From NCBI RefSeq assembly GCF_051020985.1, contig NC_135009.1, forward strand, positions 11,602,606-11,666,605: a stretch of 64,000 nucleotides of DNA. Direction: 5' to 3'. Shown here piece by piece: positions 25,127-37,727 of the stretch. The notes under the pieces are model-generated. The model was not told the DNA's origin. It saw nothing but the letters and a program-made list of their open reading frames with translations, and ran no database searches. Source of the stretch: Nomia melanderi (taxonomy: Eukaryota > Arthropoda > Insecta > Hymenoptera > Halictidae). Every line of letters starts with the position of its first letter. Within the stretch, counting starts at the first letter, position 1. Made by a program: the position numbers and the translations under genes.

Positions 25127-26949
25127 ACCTATTTTTGTAATTTTGCGAACTACCACACCATTTAAGGAAATATTCAATTTTATTGGAACAGATTACTTGT
25201 TTAATACTTATGAAATAATAAGATATTTGAATATTTTTCATATAGTGATACATCACGAACTTATAAGTTGACCTTATTGAGAAATCGGCCAGTTTTCTAA
25301 GAATTAACCGGTACGCAATGCGTTAAGAAACATCGGCGTCACGGCCGATCGAACACGTCCAAGCGTTTCATATTTTTACAACACCGGTCTGCGACGATAC
25401 TCGACGATTCGGGGATCGCCGGTTTATTTCCGATGATCCTCGAGCTACGACCGCGTCGGCGAACGTTCGATGCGCAGCGATTTCGATTCGATGAATGAGC
25501 CACGCTTGCGTCGGGGCGAATTAGTGTTAGACATTTATCAATTATTTAACTACCGCTCCTGATGGCGATCGGATATTCCGGAGCGGGAACGGTTATGGAC
25601 GCTATTTTCATCGGCGCCCAACGGGATACGGAGTGTTCCAAATGTTCGACTATTTCGGAGGATAATTAATTAAGGAATGACTGGTGTTGGGGCGACTGTT
25701 ATGTGGATCACGAGGGTTTATGAATTAGTTACGTTGCCGCGATATGGAGGAGGTGAACTCTGCATTACAGCATATGATCCCTTCTGGATAAGATGTCAAT
25801 TTTTAAAGACATTTTATTTTAGTTACTTAGGAATCACTTTAATTTTTATAGAAATTGTGGCGATAGATTTCTTTCGGTTTATTCGTATACTGATTATAGT
25901 GTCGGAGTGGAATTATTTATTTTCTAACCTAGTATTTTTATTTTTATCGAACATCAGTCATCTTGCATATTATAATAGCACATTTCATAAAATTATTAGT
26001 TTTCCTTAAAAATTAATAAATTTAGGACTAAACACTGGTCAGGCTTTACTTTAACAACCAAAAACATCATTCCTGCCCAAAAATTAGTGACAATGAAAAG
26101 AAACAAGCATTGGTAAGTGTTTTACTAACACTTAGCGTACGTCCCGCATGAAAGTTATTAATACCCGACCCGCCGATAATGTGTTAATAATTCTTGCTTC
26201 GTATCTTCGCCGTAGAAAGTGATGCATAAAACACTGATGTTTCTCGTGGCAGTCGACGTGTTAAGCACGCACGGCGAGTCGCTCAGTCTGGCCGCATCGA
26301 GACCAGGAAGCAGTCGTGGCCGGTGGGTGGCGGATAAAGCAGGCGTCTCCAATCGAGAGCTTCTTTAAATCCTCCGTTGGGAGCGTTTCAAGAATCACTC
26401 GTTGCCGCTTTACGACAGAATTGACCCGCGCGCTGAAAGGAGTTCCGACGTCGGTAGTTTTCACGCGCGAAAGTGACCGTGCCATTGTCGGCGTCATCCC
26501 TCTATTCGCGCGGGCGTGTATCGACGGGTTTAAAGGACACCTCCCAGCGAAAAATTTCCAACGGGAAATTCTGCCGTCGAGGACGCGGCGCAGAATGTCC
26601 CGGCGGAAAGTTTCAGCCTCACCCTACGCTGTCGAGCTTCTTTCTTTGTTGACGGCGTTGCGTTCACAACGGGCCGGGCATTGATCCGCGTTCGGCGGGA
26701 AGATATTATTAAAACCGTCTCACCGTGCCGTTGGTTGCCGGTTAGTCTGAATGTAATTGCTAGCTTCGGACGTGGATCGGTGGATGCTATTTTGGCGGTG
26801 ACTTTTGGACACCTCGTTGTACGGTACTGGTCACTTCGGGACAACCGGAGTATTTTTAACGTTTCACTTATTTCTGTAATAATATTTTTAGCTCCAGCGG
26901 CTGTCCGAGAAACGTAGCGACGCGAAGGAATTTTTGACTTTTAGTCCCA
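25127..26949. other. Unique DNA, partly GC-rich
   Basis: 25330-25680 and 26260-26860 are GC-richer. The 110-codon frame at 25677-26009 encodes a Phe/Ile-rich peptide in AT-rich sequence, without Kozak context or domain. I do not call it. Confidence 0.35.
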
Positions 26950-27204
26950 AAAATCGGAGCGAAAAATGCCAAGCGCGATCGCGCTTCTATCCTTTCAATT
27001 TCGAAACTGAATTACGCTTTTCTATTCTTAAGAAACAAAGTTTAGTGCGATCATTATGTTTCCCGTCTTAGGTAATAATAAGAATAAAAATGAATAATTA
27101 GAAGGAAAAGAAGTAAACAAGCTTCACCTGATTCTACGAACCGATAGCCTGGCACTTACAATGTAACACAGCGCCATCGCGCCGCTTGGGACTGAAACGG
27201 TTAA
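26950..27204 (+). mobile_element. Relative of the TTAA element at 54797-55036 (family K)
   Basis: Shares GCGCGATCGCGCTT, CCTTTCAATTT, AAACTGAAT-ACGCTTTTCT, GAATAATTAGAA and GGAAAAGAAGTAAACAAGCTT-type blocks with 54840-55025. Ends GAAACGGTTAA at 27204, about 55 bp beyond where the other copy stops. The left terminus is not clear. Confidence 0.6.
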
Positions 27205-27599
27205 ATCTGTAACCGTATGAAACAGTGATTACTATATTTGTGGTATCAATGTAATTTAAATATGTTTTATTTAAAAAAAAACATATTCAACGTTTAATAT
27301 TCAATGAAACTCATCTCGAGTCATCTATGCACGCTAGAATCTTTCAACGCCCTCTTCGTAAATAATCGACAAACTCCATCCGCAATTCAACAAACGTCCA
27401 AATAGAATATATAAATTTCACCCGGAAACAGTCCACCATTCGCATCTCACTTATCCACACAGAATAATCCGCTTCGCGTTTCGACAATCGCATAATCTCG
27501 AAACCCTATCCCGCAACCAGCGCGTCCACCCCTCGCTCCTGCGCGTCTTGAACGAATGTCGCCACGTTTCCGCGTCGCATTCACGGCAGAAATAAATAC
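27205..27599. other. Unique AT-rich DNA
   Basis: Nothing recognised. Confidence 0.35.
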
Positions 27600-28375
27600 G
27601 GAGTGAAAGGAGCCCGAGCCCTTTTCACGGAAGAATATAATTGCCAGGAAAATAAACGATCGCGGGCTCTGTTTGTTCGCGCCTCTCCTTCGCCCCCCTT
27701 TCCTCCGCGCAACCGGAATCTTATCCCGCGTTGCGTTTTCTCTGTGCAACCCGTCGCCCGTCTCGCTTCCACGCCCTTCTCATCTTTTTTTCTCCTCCCT
27801 GCACACTTTCGCTCGGTGTCTTCCGCCCTCCGTACCTCCGTTGGTTACCCTCTGAACCCCTGCCCCTCGCCGTCGCCGCCGCCGCCGCGACCGAGCTACG
27901 TAGCTCTTCAGCATCGTCGGTCCGTCGTCGTCCCTTCTATTGCGACTCCGTGGAGAAGCTCACTCGACTCGCGGGTCAACGAATTCGCAATTACGATCTT
28001 TCACGTCGACGTGACTACCTACTCTCTCGTCGACTTTGGAATCCCGGACGATATTCCTGGCCCGGCCAGCGCGCGGCCTCGCTCGCCGCCCTTCACTCCT
28101 CGCTCTTTCTTCCTCCATTTTCTCGCGCTCAAACCTCCCTCCGAGCTCCGGGCTCGCTCCTCCGCAACCCCGCCCTCGGTCCCGCGGTCCCGTCGGTTTC
28201 TCCCGTCTTTCCTGCGGCTGTTGACTCGTCCCCGGAGCTTCCTCGACGGAGGCTCTGCGCGTTCCGACGGCTCGCGGCTTCCTTTGTGCCTGATTCCGAC
28301 CGATTTTGCGATGGGACTATTCGAAGGTCGCAGGGACTCGGTTGGGAGTTTTCATAGAAGTTTGAGCAACTGACT
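27600..28375. other. GC-rich, CpG-rich island with spurious long open frames
   Basis: Two overlapping + frames of 256 and 208 codons are open, rich in Pro/Ser/Arg/Leu. Both being open at once across the same bases argues that stop codons are rare because of composition. No domain, no splice-bounded conserved peptide. It could be a promoter-associated island. Confidence 0.45.
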
Positions 28376-30206
28376 TGAGATTTAAAGGTTTGGACTTGTA
28401 TCTTGTAGGGGTTCCTTATGCTAATGCTGCAATTAACTTGCAGGCGATTTTTATGAGTTTTTTGAAACTTTTCTTATATTCCAAATATCGAAGTAGCTCT
28501 GCTAAACAGAACACCTCTGTTGGTAAACCAGTGATTCTCAAATTGAAAGGGGAGAGAGCACTATGCTCTGGTATCTTTTGAAAACCCCCAGGCTCAATCT
28601 ACAGACTAGGCTTGTTCAAAAAAGGACTTGCATCTTGTAGAATTTGTGGTAGAATTGAATTGCAGATTGTGAATTGCAGTATGAATATTATGGAACGGTC
28701 AGTTTGGATGCTTCGATGAAATTGAGTTAACGCAGTTGTGAGATTCAAGTTCCTGACGATTTGTATTTGATGAATTTTGTTACAGTGGATCGGATTCTAA
28801 AGAAACATCAGTGACCAATTCTAACGTAAATTAAGGAATGTAATTATTCTATTCGAACGTGTATGTTTCAATGTTTCACGGAAAGTTTCATATTGAATTT
28901 TGCGACTTTGCCGCGTTGAGTTGTAATGAATTTTAAGCTGTGCCTCTGTGCTGTATTCGTTGCCTGCGTGTTTGATACACCTTCAATTTGCGGTTGCTAG
29001 TTTCGCGAAGGAAGTTTGATGTTAATCCTGCTGAGATATATAAATAGTATAATATAAACGAATGTAGTGACAGATACGGGGAAATTCAATGAAAACCTTC
29101 TCAACACGTTCGCTACCAGCGTCACATATTTATGACAGTCGTAAACCTATATTTTACACAATGAAAATAAAATTAATCCTATAGTTATCATTAGAAATTA
29201 TAAACCACGACATTATTCTTAAAAACTCAATGACTCGTTTCACTTTTCTAATATTTTCTTTAGATCTATTGAATTTTAGAAAATATTATAATTCAGGAGA
29301 CCGCCACCGAAACAATCTCTGCCAGCGAACCTGTTAATCTCCACGTGGAAAATCTTGCCAATAAATAGTTAACATTAAATCTCGAGTGAACGCTGTCGCA
29401 ACGGAAATTGTGCACGATCCGAAATGAAACTAGAAAGTAGTCGATTATCGGGGGAAACAGGTCGAAATTTCATGGAATTCTGGCGGAAAGCGATTTCCGA
29501 GTGAATTCATGAATTCCCGAGGTTCCCGCGAACCGCTTCCGTCTATCGGGGGTGCACGGTTTCCGCGTTGAGCGGCGTCGTCCGCGTCAAGTGTCCCGAC
29601 CGAGCCTAAGGCGATTATGGCGTCGCCCGCGGATCTCGAAAATCTCATTACTGTCTCGACGGTCCGCGTTCTTGAGGCGAGACCGACGCTCTTCTCGGCC
29701 CGGGGAAACGGACCTCGCGCTGTACGAAGGAAAAACGAGGATTTCCTTTTTTCGTTCCCTCTTAAGTCGGGGCGCAGTGTCTGCTAACTCGGATCAGCTC
29801 GACTGGAAACTCGATGTAGACGCCGCAAACGCTAAATAATACGCTGTAGGCGGATCTGTCGGGCTTTATGCGGAAGTAAAAGAAAATTTTCAGGAAAATT
29901 TCGGATCCATCGTGGGGAAGAGTAACTAGAGACTCGACGTACACAGTGCAAACAAATAGAGTGTACAGATATATGAGGATTTGCGTAGAGGGAAAACTTC
30001 TGAAAGACGTTTTTCATGTGGAATGGAGGATAGTCGATCGGTTTATATAAAAATGAATTGAAAATTGATGTAGATAGTGTAGGGTATGGATAATATAACA
30101 TAGATCAGAGAGTTTCGAGTATGAGACAGAAGGAACATTGTCAGTATTTTTGATTGTGCATGTAAGAAGGGAAATTTGTTCTCTGGAGTAGATCAGTTTC
30201 AGTAAA
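28376..30206. other. Unique DNA
   Basis: AT-rich, with a GC-rich patch at 29440-29790. No coding or clear repeat. Confidence 0.35.
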
Positions 30207-30379
30207 TTAACCCTTTGCGGACGAATGTAGACACTTTGCCGAGATCTAATGTTCATGTTTGTAATATTAAGTAGCAAACAAATGATTCAACTACTCAAAC
30301 AGTAAGAAACCGGCACATAATTTCCTTATTCTACATTATTTAGGCGTTCGATGCGTGATTTGGCAGAATCTACAAAAAG
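30207..30379 (+). mobile_element. TTAACCC element left end, adjoining the next element
   Basis: Starts TTAACCCTTTGCGGACGAA, the same 19-base left terminus as 59087. No right terminus is seen before the TTAA that begins the next element. Confidence 0.5.
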
Positions 30380-30609
30380 TTAACCCCTTCTTACGATTTA
30401 TTTCTCGACTATGATCGATACACCTTTGTCATTAATAATTCAATAAGAAGACGAAAATTCTAGGCATATTCCATGTTCATGTCTGCTCTAAAGTAAATAA
30501 TTAATACAGAAGAATTTAATTAAAATTCAAGGGAATCGATATTTTCTTTAAAATTCTGTTCAAAATCGTCGCCACGTGTCTGACACATTGTTATAAGGCA
30601 GAGGGTTAA
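30380..30609 (-). mobile_element. Family-C TTAA MITE, inverted, 230 bp
   Basis: Read on the minus strand it begins TTAACCCTCTGCCTTATAAC and ends AAGAAGGGGTTAA. It matches 40607-40881 along its length (GTGGCGA-GATTTT, ATTATTAATGACAAAG, GAGAAA-AAATC). The left part of this family is the unit amplified at 57109-57530. Confidence 0.75.
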
Positions 30610-31114
30610 ATGATATAATATAGGAAGAATTGAGATCCTGTGTATAAAGGAAAAGAATTTTCACAAAGATGTCTGTCGAAATATGTGAAAGAGAAACTGG
30701 GAAAATGGGTGAGGCAGATCAACAACTAGGGGAAAGAAATCGTTGGCGGAGGAAAGGCACAGACGAGGGGAGGGAAGGGCCGCCGGGAAACGGAGGAGCC
30801 CTCGTATGCGTCAGGGAAATCTAAATCCTGCGAAGTGCTGCCGGGTCTCGTAAGACAGCACTTGGAAAGGTAGATAGCACGACGGGAGCGGAGAAGCAGT
30901 TTCATTGCTTGGAAAATTGTGGACTCAGTCGCGATGCGATTCTTTTTCGAGAAAAGGATGTCTAGGTTTAATAGGTTTCTCGCAGCCGACGGTCACCGGT
31001 GGGCGACGCGGGATAACAGAGAAATAGTTTCGCGAGCGTTACGTTTGCTCGGAGCGTTAAACACCTGCGTGTCGCCGGTCACCGGTGACCGTCGCACGAT
31101 AAATGTTTATTGAG
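30610..31114. other. Unique DNA
   Basis: GC-rich from 30700 to 31090. Contains two copies of GGTCACCGGTG (30991 and 31077). The second is within a perfect 14-bp palindrome at 31077-31090. No gene. Confidence 0.4.
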
Positions 31115-31790
31115 TATAGGTTTACGTTATTCTAAAGTGCTCAGTTATTCTTTCAACTTGTCATTTCGATACTTTTGATTATCACTTTAATAATTATTAT
31201 TTTATTAGTTATTTCTATGTCTACAAGTGGTCGTTACTATTCATAAATTTCGAAATTTTCTAAAATCTCGAACAAGTGATTGAATGATATATGTTATTAC
31301 TAAAGTACTAAATTATTCTTTCAAATTGTCATTTTAATACTTTTTCTCATTACTTTCATAATTACTATTTTATTAGTTATTTCTGTCTATAAGTGGTCGT
31401 TACTATTCATAAATTTCGAAATTTTCTTAAATCTTGAACAAGTGATTGCAAGGTTTGTTATACTGAAGTGTTCACTTATTCTTTCAAATTGTCATTTCAA
31501 TACTTTTTATCATTACTTTAATATAATTTAATAGTTATTCGTAAGTCTATAAATAATTGTTACTATTCATAAATTTCGAAATTTTCCTAAATCTCAAACA
31601 AGTGATTGCAAGGTATATGTGATACTGAAGTGTTCAATTATTCTTTCAAACTGTCATTTCAATACTTTTTATCATTACTTTAACATAATTTAATAATTAT
31701 TCGTAAGTCTATAAATAATTGCTACTATTCATAAATTTCGAAATTTTGTTGAATCTCGAACAAGTGATTGAAAGGAATGCGTTTATTACT
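31115..31790. repeat. 162-168-bp tandem repeat, 4 copies
   Basis: TTATTCTTTCAA starts at 31145, 31313, 31476 and 31638. Each copy contains CATAAATTTCGAAATTTT and a right-hand ACAAGTGATTG. Copies 3 and 4 are the most alike. Confidence 0.92.
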
Positions 31791-31894
31791 TTCATTTCAA
31801 TTTTGAATTTGAATTTCGCACACGTCAAGGATTATCGGGTCGCCCTACTCCTGTAACCACGAATAGTCTTGCTCCACTTGTCTGACCACGCGCA

Positions 31895-32125
31895 GGTATA
31901 TACCACTTGGCGAACAACGTTGCACCGTACCGGCCCCGCGTGCGGGATTATATACGATCTAACACTACTTCGCCGATTATGTACGATCTAATACTACTTG
32001 CCCGATCACATACGGTCACGTACCACTTGTCCGACAGCATACGCTCACGTACCACTCGTCTGGTCACATATGATCGCGTATTACCAGGCCGCGTTAGATA
32101 GGCGACTTGTACCACCTGCTCGGAC
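31895..32125. repeat. Degenerate 30-35-bp minisatellite (ACTTGTCCGA type)
   Basis: Recurring CACTTG/TACTTG, then CC-GA-ACATA-G-TC-CGTA. About six imperfect units. Similar wording recurs at 47975-48200 and more weakly at 53080-53260 and 58150-58560. Confidence 0.65.
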
Positions 32126-33289
32126 GTGTACTGGCACGCACACCGCGCCGCGGTTCTAAATATTTCAACACGGTTTATGGAAAATATTAGCAGACGTGAT
32201 CGCTTATGGACAACTGTGAACCTTTATCCTCGTGGCTGTGACGTACACGAAATAAAATTGTGAAAATGGTTTCGTTTCATTGCTCGACGTCTGAATCAAG
32301 TGGAATTTGTAAACTGTTTTATTATTATTTCGGACATATCTCTTTAATCAACTTTCGTCATTTCTCAATTATTTTCATATATCTATAGACTCCTAAGTAT
32401 TTGATACCTTGACTGCTACTTGCTTGGGTTGTTAACACGTTGCTCGAAAACAATTACAATAAGATTGATATTGAATTAAAATATTTAACACGAGCAGCTA
32501 GAATACTGCAATACGAAAACATTGATAATTATATTTAATACCATTTTCCTTTATTATAAAGAAATAAATCTTATAACAAAACGCTCGAAATTCTTGTGAC
32601 AACGTATTAAACTAATCTAATTACACTGTATACTACCACTGGAAAATCTGTAATCGAATAATTCCTATTGTAAACAATTGTATTCCCCGGCAGATTATGA
32701 AAAGAGCGATGCACGTAATTGTCAATGGCCGCCGTTAATGTTTCATTAACGCAGTATTACGGTTTAAATACGAGCATATCCCGTTCGTGGTATTGCTAAT
32801 TCCGTATAAAGTGAAATATAGTTGGGTTTCACGATTCGCGAGCGTCGACTCCTCCCGTGTAACGACCGCGTTTGGTTATTCAGACGATCCAGTCTTCGCG
32901 TACGCCGGCCGATAAAAAATGCAGCCCTGAAATCGCGGATGCATGCCTCATCAAAGGTGGGGAAAGAGCAAAATATTCCGCATTGATGTTTCTCCTTTCT
33001 CTTCGGCTCCGTCGGGACCGTGCTCGCTCGTTTATATTTCAGTCACGTGCCGCGAGTTCTCTCTCGCGGGCGGTCGCGCGAGCGCACGGCCACTAACACA
33101 CGTACGTGTCCAATAATACGTCTGCGAAATGTATGAAACGCAAGCCGCTTACATTTATCGATCGTCCTGTCATGCATTTCCTCGAACGAGGAAATTTTCA
33201 AACCGACTTCCCTTCGACAATGCTTCATTACGTTTTCATCGAAAAAGTTATCGTTTATTGAATGCTTTGGCATTAAATATTTTCTTATT
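32126..33289. other. Unique DNA
   Basis: AT-rich to 32690, then a complex, moderately GC-rich stretch 32690-33110 with paired TTAATGTTTCATTAA cores that may be regulatory. No gene supported. Confidence 0.35.
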
Positions 33290-33740
33290 TATGTTGACAT
33301 TGTTGGTGTTGGTGGTACTGTTGATATTGTTACTTTATTACTGTTAATATTGTTACTTCGGTACTATTAATACTGTTAATGTTATTGTTTTAATAGTATT
33401 AATACTGTTAATTTTATACTTTTAATAGTGTTAATATTGTCATTTTTAATGGCATTAATACTATTGATACTATTCACAGTGTTACTTTAATACTGCTAAT
33501 ATTATTACTTTCAATGATATTAATGCTAATGATATTATTACTTTCAGTGCTACTAATGCTACTGATATTATTAATTTCAGTGCTATTAATACTACTGATA
33601 TTATTAATTTCAGTGCTGTTAATACTACTGATATTATTACTTCAATACTATTAATGCTATTGGCAGTATTACTTTAATGCCATTAATAGTATTAATATTA
33701 TTGCTTTAATACTATTACCATTAATATTATTATTATACTG
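33290..33740. repeat. Imperfect trinucleotide-like tract (TTA/ATT/GTT)
   Basis: Degenerate triplets such as TTAATACTGTTAATATT across 450 bases, with a locally reiterated 33-36-bp unit (ATTAATACTACTGATATTAT type) at 33540-33650. Confidence 0.88.
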
Positions 33741-34070
33741 CACAAGATAATAATAGTATATTATTGTATATATAATGATATATACAAAATAATACAATAA
33801 ACGAATATACTTACCAACAGTAATTATTCAATTACAATTATATCGAAATTAAAATAAATTCCTCCAATCAATTGTAAAATCAAGCTACAGTTCACAAGAT
33901 AATAATAGTACATTATTGTATATATAATGATGTATACAAAATAATACAATAAACGAATATACTTACCAACAGTAATTATTCAATTACTATAAATTCTTAC
34001 TAAATATACTATAAATATAAGAAATTAAAATGAATTCCTCCACCAATTGTAAAATCAAGCTACAGTTCCC
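33741..34070. repeat. 152-bp direct duplication
   Basis: CACAAGATAATAATAGTA starts at 33741 and 33893. Both copies run to AATTGTAAAATCAAGCTACA; the second has a short insertion near 34000. Confidence 0.93.
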
Positions 34071-34925
34071 GTTGTACACAATAGAAGACTTCCAGTTTAT
34101 ACGAAAATGTACCTACCAGTGTTACACATTTCTAATTCATCTTAACAAAATGTCTCGTCAGTCGTCATCTGTTTATCTCCTCGTCGCATGTATCCATTTT
34201 TGAAAATTACCGTCCCCGGTTTGATAACATTCACGGTCGACTAACTTTTTCTGTTCCGCGTGCCCAGTGGATCGTGAAATAACGCTAGGTTACGCAACGA
34301 ACGCGGCCGGGCCAACACGAAAAACGCGAAAAACCGGGGGCTCGCTGTCGATTCCTGGCGCGCTGTGCACACCGCTCCTTAAATTCGCACGATGACAGCC
34401 GTGCATCGAGCCAGATGCACTCGTACCCACCGAACTTTCTGGGAATATCGGGCTCCATCAAACCTCGCGCGACATGTTTACTCTTCCCGTCCGGTTTACG
34501 AGGAATTTGTTCAGGAAAAGGCGTAATATTTATTGCACCTCGCCACGCGTAAAATTTGATATTTCTCGTTCAGACCATTTTCATTGGAGGAGGACAATCT
34601 CTTTGAAGAGAGAGGCGTTTTTATCAAATCGAACGATATACGTTGTTTATTGATAATTGAAGCCGATAAAAAATTATGAAGTATTACGGCGCGTTACTCG
34701 AAGTCGAAATAACAATTCATGGTGATAGATAACAGTTAATAATATTTAATAATAGTAATAGGAATGTTAGTTTACACATTTTCATGAAGTTCGAAGCGCG
34801 TCGAAGTTCAGCTAGAAATTTAATTACTTCGCGGTATTTGTCGAATCGAGTACACTCGACTAATTAGCTTCTTTTATTTAAATAAGGCGCCTCTCACGTT
34901 TCAATCTATTTTGAATTATTAACAG
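34071..34925. other. Unique DNA
   Basis: A moderately GC-rich stretch 34190-34560, then AT-rich. Nothing coding. Confidence 0.35.
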
Positions 34926-35035
34926 CGGATTTAGGTCCTAAATTAAAATTTCTAGAAAAAGTACATTCATCTCCGTAATGGAAAATGATGCCACCACGAA
35001 TCAAGGATTAAACTACATTGAAACCCTGGGTATTT

Positions 35036-35251
35036 TGACAATAAAACTACCGAGTGATTAGAGTGATTTATTTCCAATTTTTTGTACAAGTTACAACATT
35101 TCTTGAGATTGGATGTGTCTCCTAGTATTGTATCTGTATAAATACACAAGTATAATTTAACATCTTTCACAAAATCGCCTTCACAATTCAAATATTTGCA
35201 AAATAAAAATTCTAAAGTCGGTCAATTTGACCCGTCCGGTTTTGGTGTTAA
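35036..35251 (-). mobile_element. Family-E TTAA element (TTAACACYAAAACYRCCG ends)
   Basis: On the minus strand it begins TTAACACCAAAACCGGACGG, followed by GTCAAATTGACC and an ATTTTTATTTTGCAAATATT block. It ends TCGGTAGTTTTATTGTCAA. Relatives at 35395-35505, 52889-53061 and 57612-57764. Confidence 0.7.
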
Positions 35252-35394
35252 AGTGTTAACATCGATTTCAGGTCCTAAATAAAAATTTCTAAGAAAAGTA
35301 CATTAATTTCCGTAACATACATTACCAAACCTATCATTTTCAATAAAACTAAATATTCTTCCAAAGAACGATGTTCTAACTCTCTCTAAAAAAA

Positions 35395-35505
35395 ATTACA
35401 CAAGTAAAGTTTAACATCTTTCACAAAATCGCCTTCACGATTCAAATATTTGCAAAATAAAAATTCTAAAGTCGGTCAATTTGACCCATTCGGTTTTAGT
35501 GTTAG
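35395..35505 (-). mobile_element. Truncated family-E element
   Basis: Nearly identical to 35145-35250 (CATCTTTCACAAAATCGCC, GTCGGTCAATTTGACCC) but lacks the other half. Confidence 0.7.
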
Positions 35506-35710
35506 TCTTAACATCGACTTTAGGTCCTAAATAAAAATTTCTAAGAAAAGTACATTAATTTCCGTAACATACATTACCAAACCCATCATTTTCAATAAAA
35601 CTAAATATTCTTCCAAAGAACGACCTTCTGGCTCTAAAAAAAGAAGATACTGATATCGAAAAATGATGCCACCAGGAGCCAAAGGATTAACCAACATGAA
35701 AACCCTCGAT

Positions 35711-36349
35711 TCGCAATCGTCGGCAGCGATCGCCGCGTTTCGATTCACTCGAGCCGTTACTCGCGCTAATTAAACTCGACGGTCCGCTTCCTTTTTTCCC
35801 CCCGCGGCATTACCGTCGACGCGTTTATCGGCGCATCTAACGGGAGAAAAGCGTATTTCTAGTCGGACTTTGCGGCGCAACGTTTCCAGGTGGGACTAAC
35901 GGTTCAATATGACGACGATAAAAGGGCAAAGGAATAAATAAACGGGAACAATGGGATTCGCGTGACCCCGGTATCCAGTTAGGAAAGGGCCAGGGCAATG
36001 GGGGCGCATCGATCATTCGCGAAAATATCGTAAATAGAGGTCGGCGAGCACGCGAACGCCGAAGGGGAAAAAAGGGGCACGCGTTTAGAAGGGTGAGTTA
36101 TCCCCGCGTCCCGTTCTCGTCGCCGTAATTCAGCCGGCGTTGCGCCGGTGGATCGCTGATTGCGTGATTTACTCGCGCGATGATCGTTTTTTCTGCTCTC
36201 AGCTTCGATACATTCGGCACACAAATAATTCGCGGACGTTCTACCCTTTCTCGCGTGACTTGCACGGCTCGTGACGAGTTAAGCTTGTTGTAGTCTTTGT
36301 AGTTACACTATTTCGCTGAACGCAACGTGTCTTTATGGAGCACAACGAT
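35711..36349. other. Unique GC-rich DNA
   Basis: CpG-rich stretch with overlapping open frames, none recognisable. Confidence 0.35.
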
Positions 36350-37001
36350 TTAACCCTTTGCGTGCGGGCGACCAGGTCATATTGCGACGGACCGGCGACG
36401 GGACGTTTGGAAAATAGTGTGACTGCGTTTAGAAAATCTCGAGTGGCTGGAAGAATACGAGGAGTGTCTGGAACCGAGCGACTGGGCCGGAGGAAAGCGT
36501 GTACGCGACTGCGTGCATTTTGACTATGGACGAAAGATGCGAGTGAGAAGGGTGCAAGGGTGAGAAAGACAGAGCGAATGGGGGTGTGTGTTAAAAGCGA
36601 GTGGGAATGCGTGCGAGAAGGACATTTTTGGTGAGAGACAGCGGAGAACATTTTTGTGGGTGATAGAGAGTCGTGTGTTGGCCTTCGTGGTATTAAGTTG
36701 TATTTTTACGTGTTGTCCATATTGTTTCTTTATCTCATTAAATACATATATATATTGTTTCCTAATTCTCTTTTTATTGAAGATCCACATTTTCAATATC
36801 TATAATAATAGTAGCCCCATTATAAACTTGGGATCATCCGGGGTCACTATACTTATGAATTAGGGAACTAAAGCTGTTTTCTTTAAATATTTCACGTATC
36901 GATGCAGCGTACAGAGGGTAATGGTGAATACCAAAGTTTACAATGTTGCTCTATCGAATCATCTGGCGACTGGGAGTCGCCTTTCGAGTGCAAACAGTTA
37001 A
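36350..37001. mobile_element. Possible larger TTAA element (652 bp)
   Basis: TTAACCCTTTGCGTGCGG at the left; GGCGACTGGGAGTCGCC and TCGAGTGCAAACAGTTAA at the right, a diverged inverted end. No coding inside. The two ends could instead belong to separate decayed elements. Confidence 0.35.
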
Positions 37002-37361
37002 TACTGGAACTAGCAGTCGAAATGACCCGTTCCTGACTTCTGCTTTTCGGAAATATTAAGAAGGCTGTTCGTTGAAATCTTTGAGAAATTCAGAGAATCT
37101 AGTTTCTTTTGATTCTTCTAAGTCTGATTTTGAAGGATCTAAATCTAATTTCTGAGGAATTATTGAAGAAATTGGTTTTTCAGTTCGCAAATGAATTGCA
37201 GATCAAGGAAAGCTTCAGTGGATGTACTCCTGGAGTTTCTATAGAGGATTTTCAAAAAGTGTTCACTGCTCGGTAGTTTTAGTGTTGGTATTATAACTGT
37301 CAGAGTGAAATGACGAGTTTCAGTTTTCTTATGTTGTAATTATTGATGTTTCGAAAGTAGT
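37002..37361. other. Unique AT-rich DNA
   Basis: Contains a weak family-E-like start (actggaactagcagtc, 37003) and a CGGTAGTTTTAGTGTT end near 37271-37286, possibly a decayed element. Confidence 0.35.
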
Positions 37362-37727
37362 CGGTATTTTCAATGAATTATTGTAACGAATGTTTAAAGA
37401 AATCGAAAGAAAACGTACTGGTACAATTTTGATAAAAGTTACTATAAATTCTAATGAATACTTGACAGTTCTAATGTTAATATTACCTTTGTAAAAAGAA
37501 ATCTCTAGAATTTTAGGTAAAAACACGGTAAAGGTGTTGTGATAAATAGTTCCACTGAATTATTGTAACGAATGTTTAAAGAAATCGAAAGAAAACGTAT
37601 TGGTACAATTCTGATAAAAATTACTGCAAATTCTAATAAATACTTGACAGTTCTAATGTTAATATTACCTTTGTACAAAAAAATCTCTAGAATTTTAGGT
37701 AAAAACACGGTAAAGGTGTTGTGATTT
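37362..37727. repeat. 182-bp tandem duplication
   Basis: GAATTATTGTAACGAATG at 37375 and 37557. The copies differ at only a few positions and both end in ACACGGTAAAGGTGTTGTGAT. Confidence 0.94.

Larger units (their letters stand above)
34926..35710. repeat. Triplicated AT-rich segment interleaved with family-E elements
   Basis: GGTCCTAAAT starts at 34934, 35271 and 35523, followed by AAAATTTCTA and AAAGTACATT in all three. The first and third also share AAAATGATGCCACCA. A TTAACACT-type element lies between units 1 and 2, and a truncated one between 2 and 3. Confidence 0.88.

Noticed and set aside
25677..26009. 110-codon hydrophobic frame resembling a membrane protein
   Set aside because: Aromatic and Ile-rich because the DNA is AT-rich; no domain, no splice or start context, no similarity I recognise.
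27603..28373. 256-codon open frame on the + strand
   Set aside because: An overlapping frame is open over the same bases, the peptide is Pro/Ser/Arg-rich with no domain, and the region is simply GC-rich with few stops.
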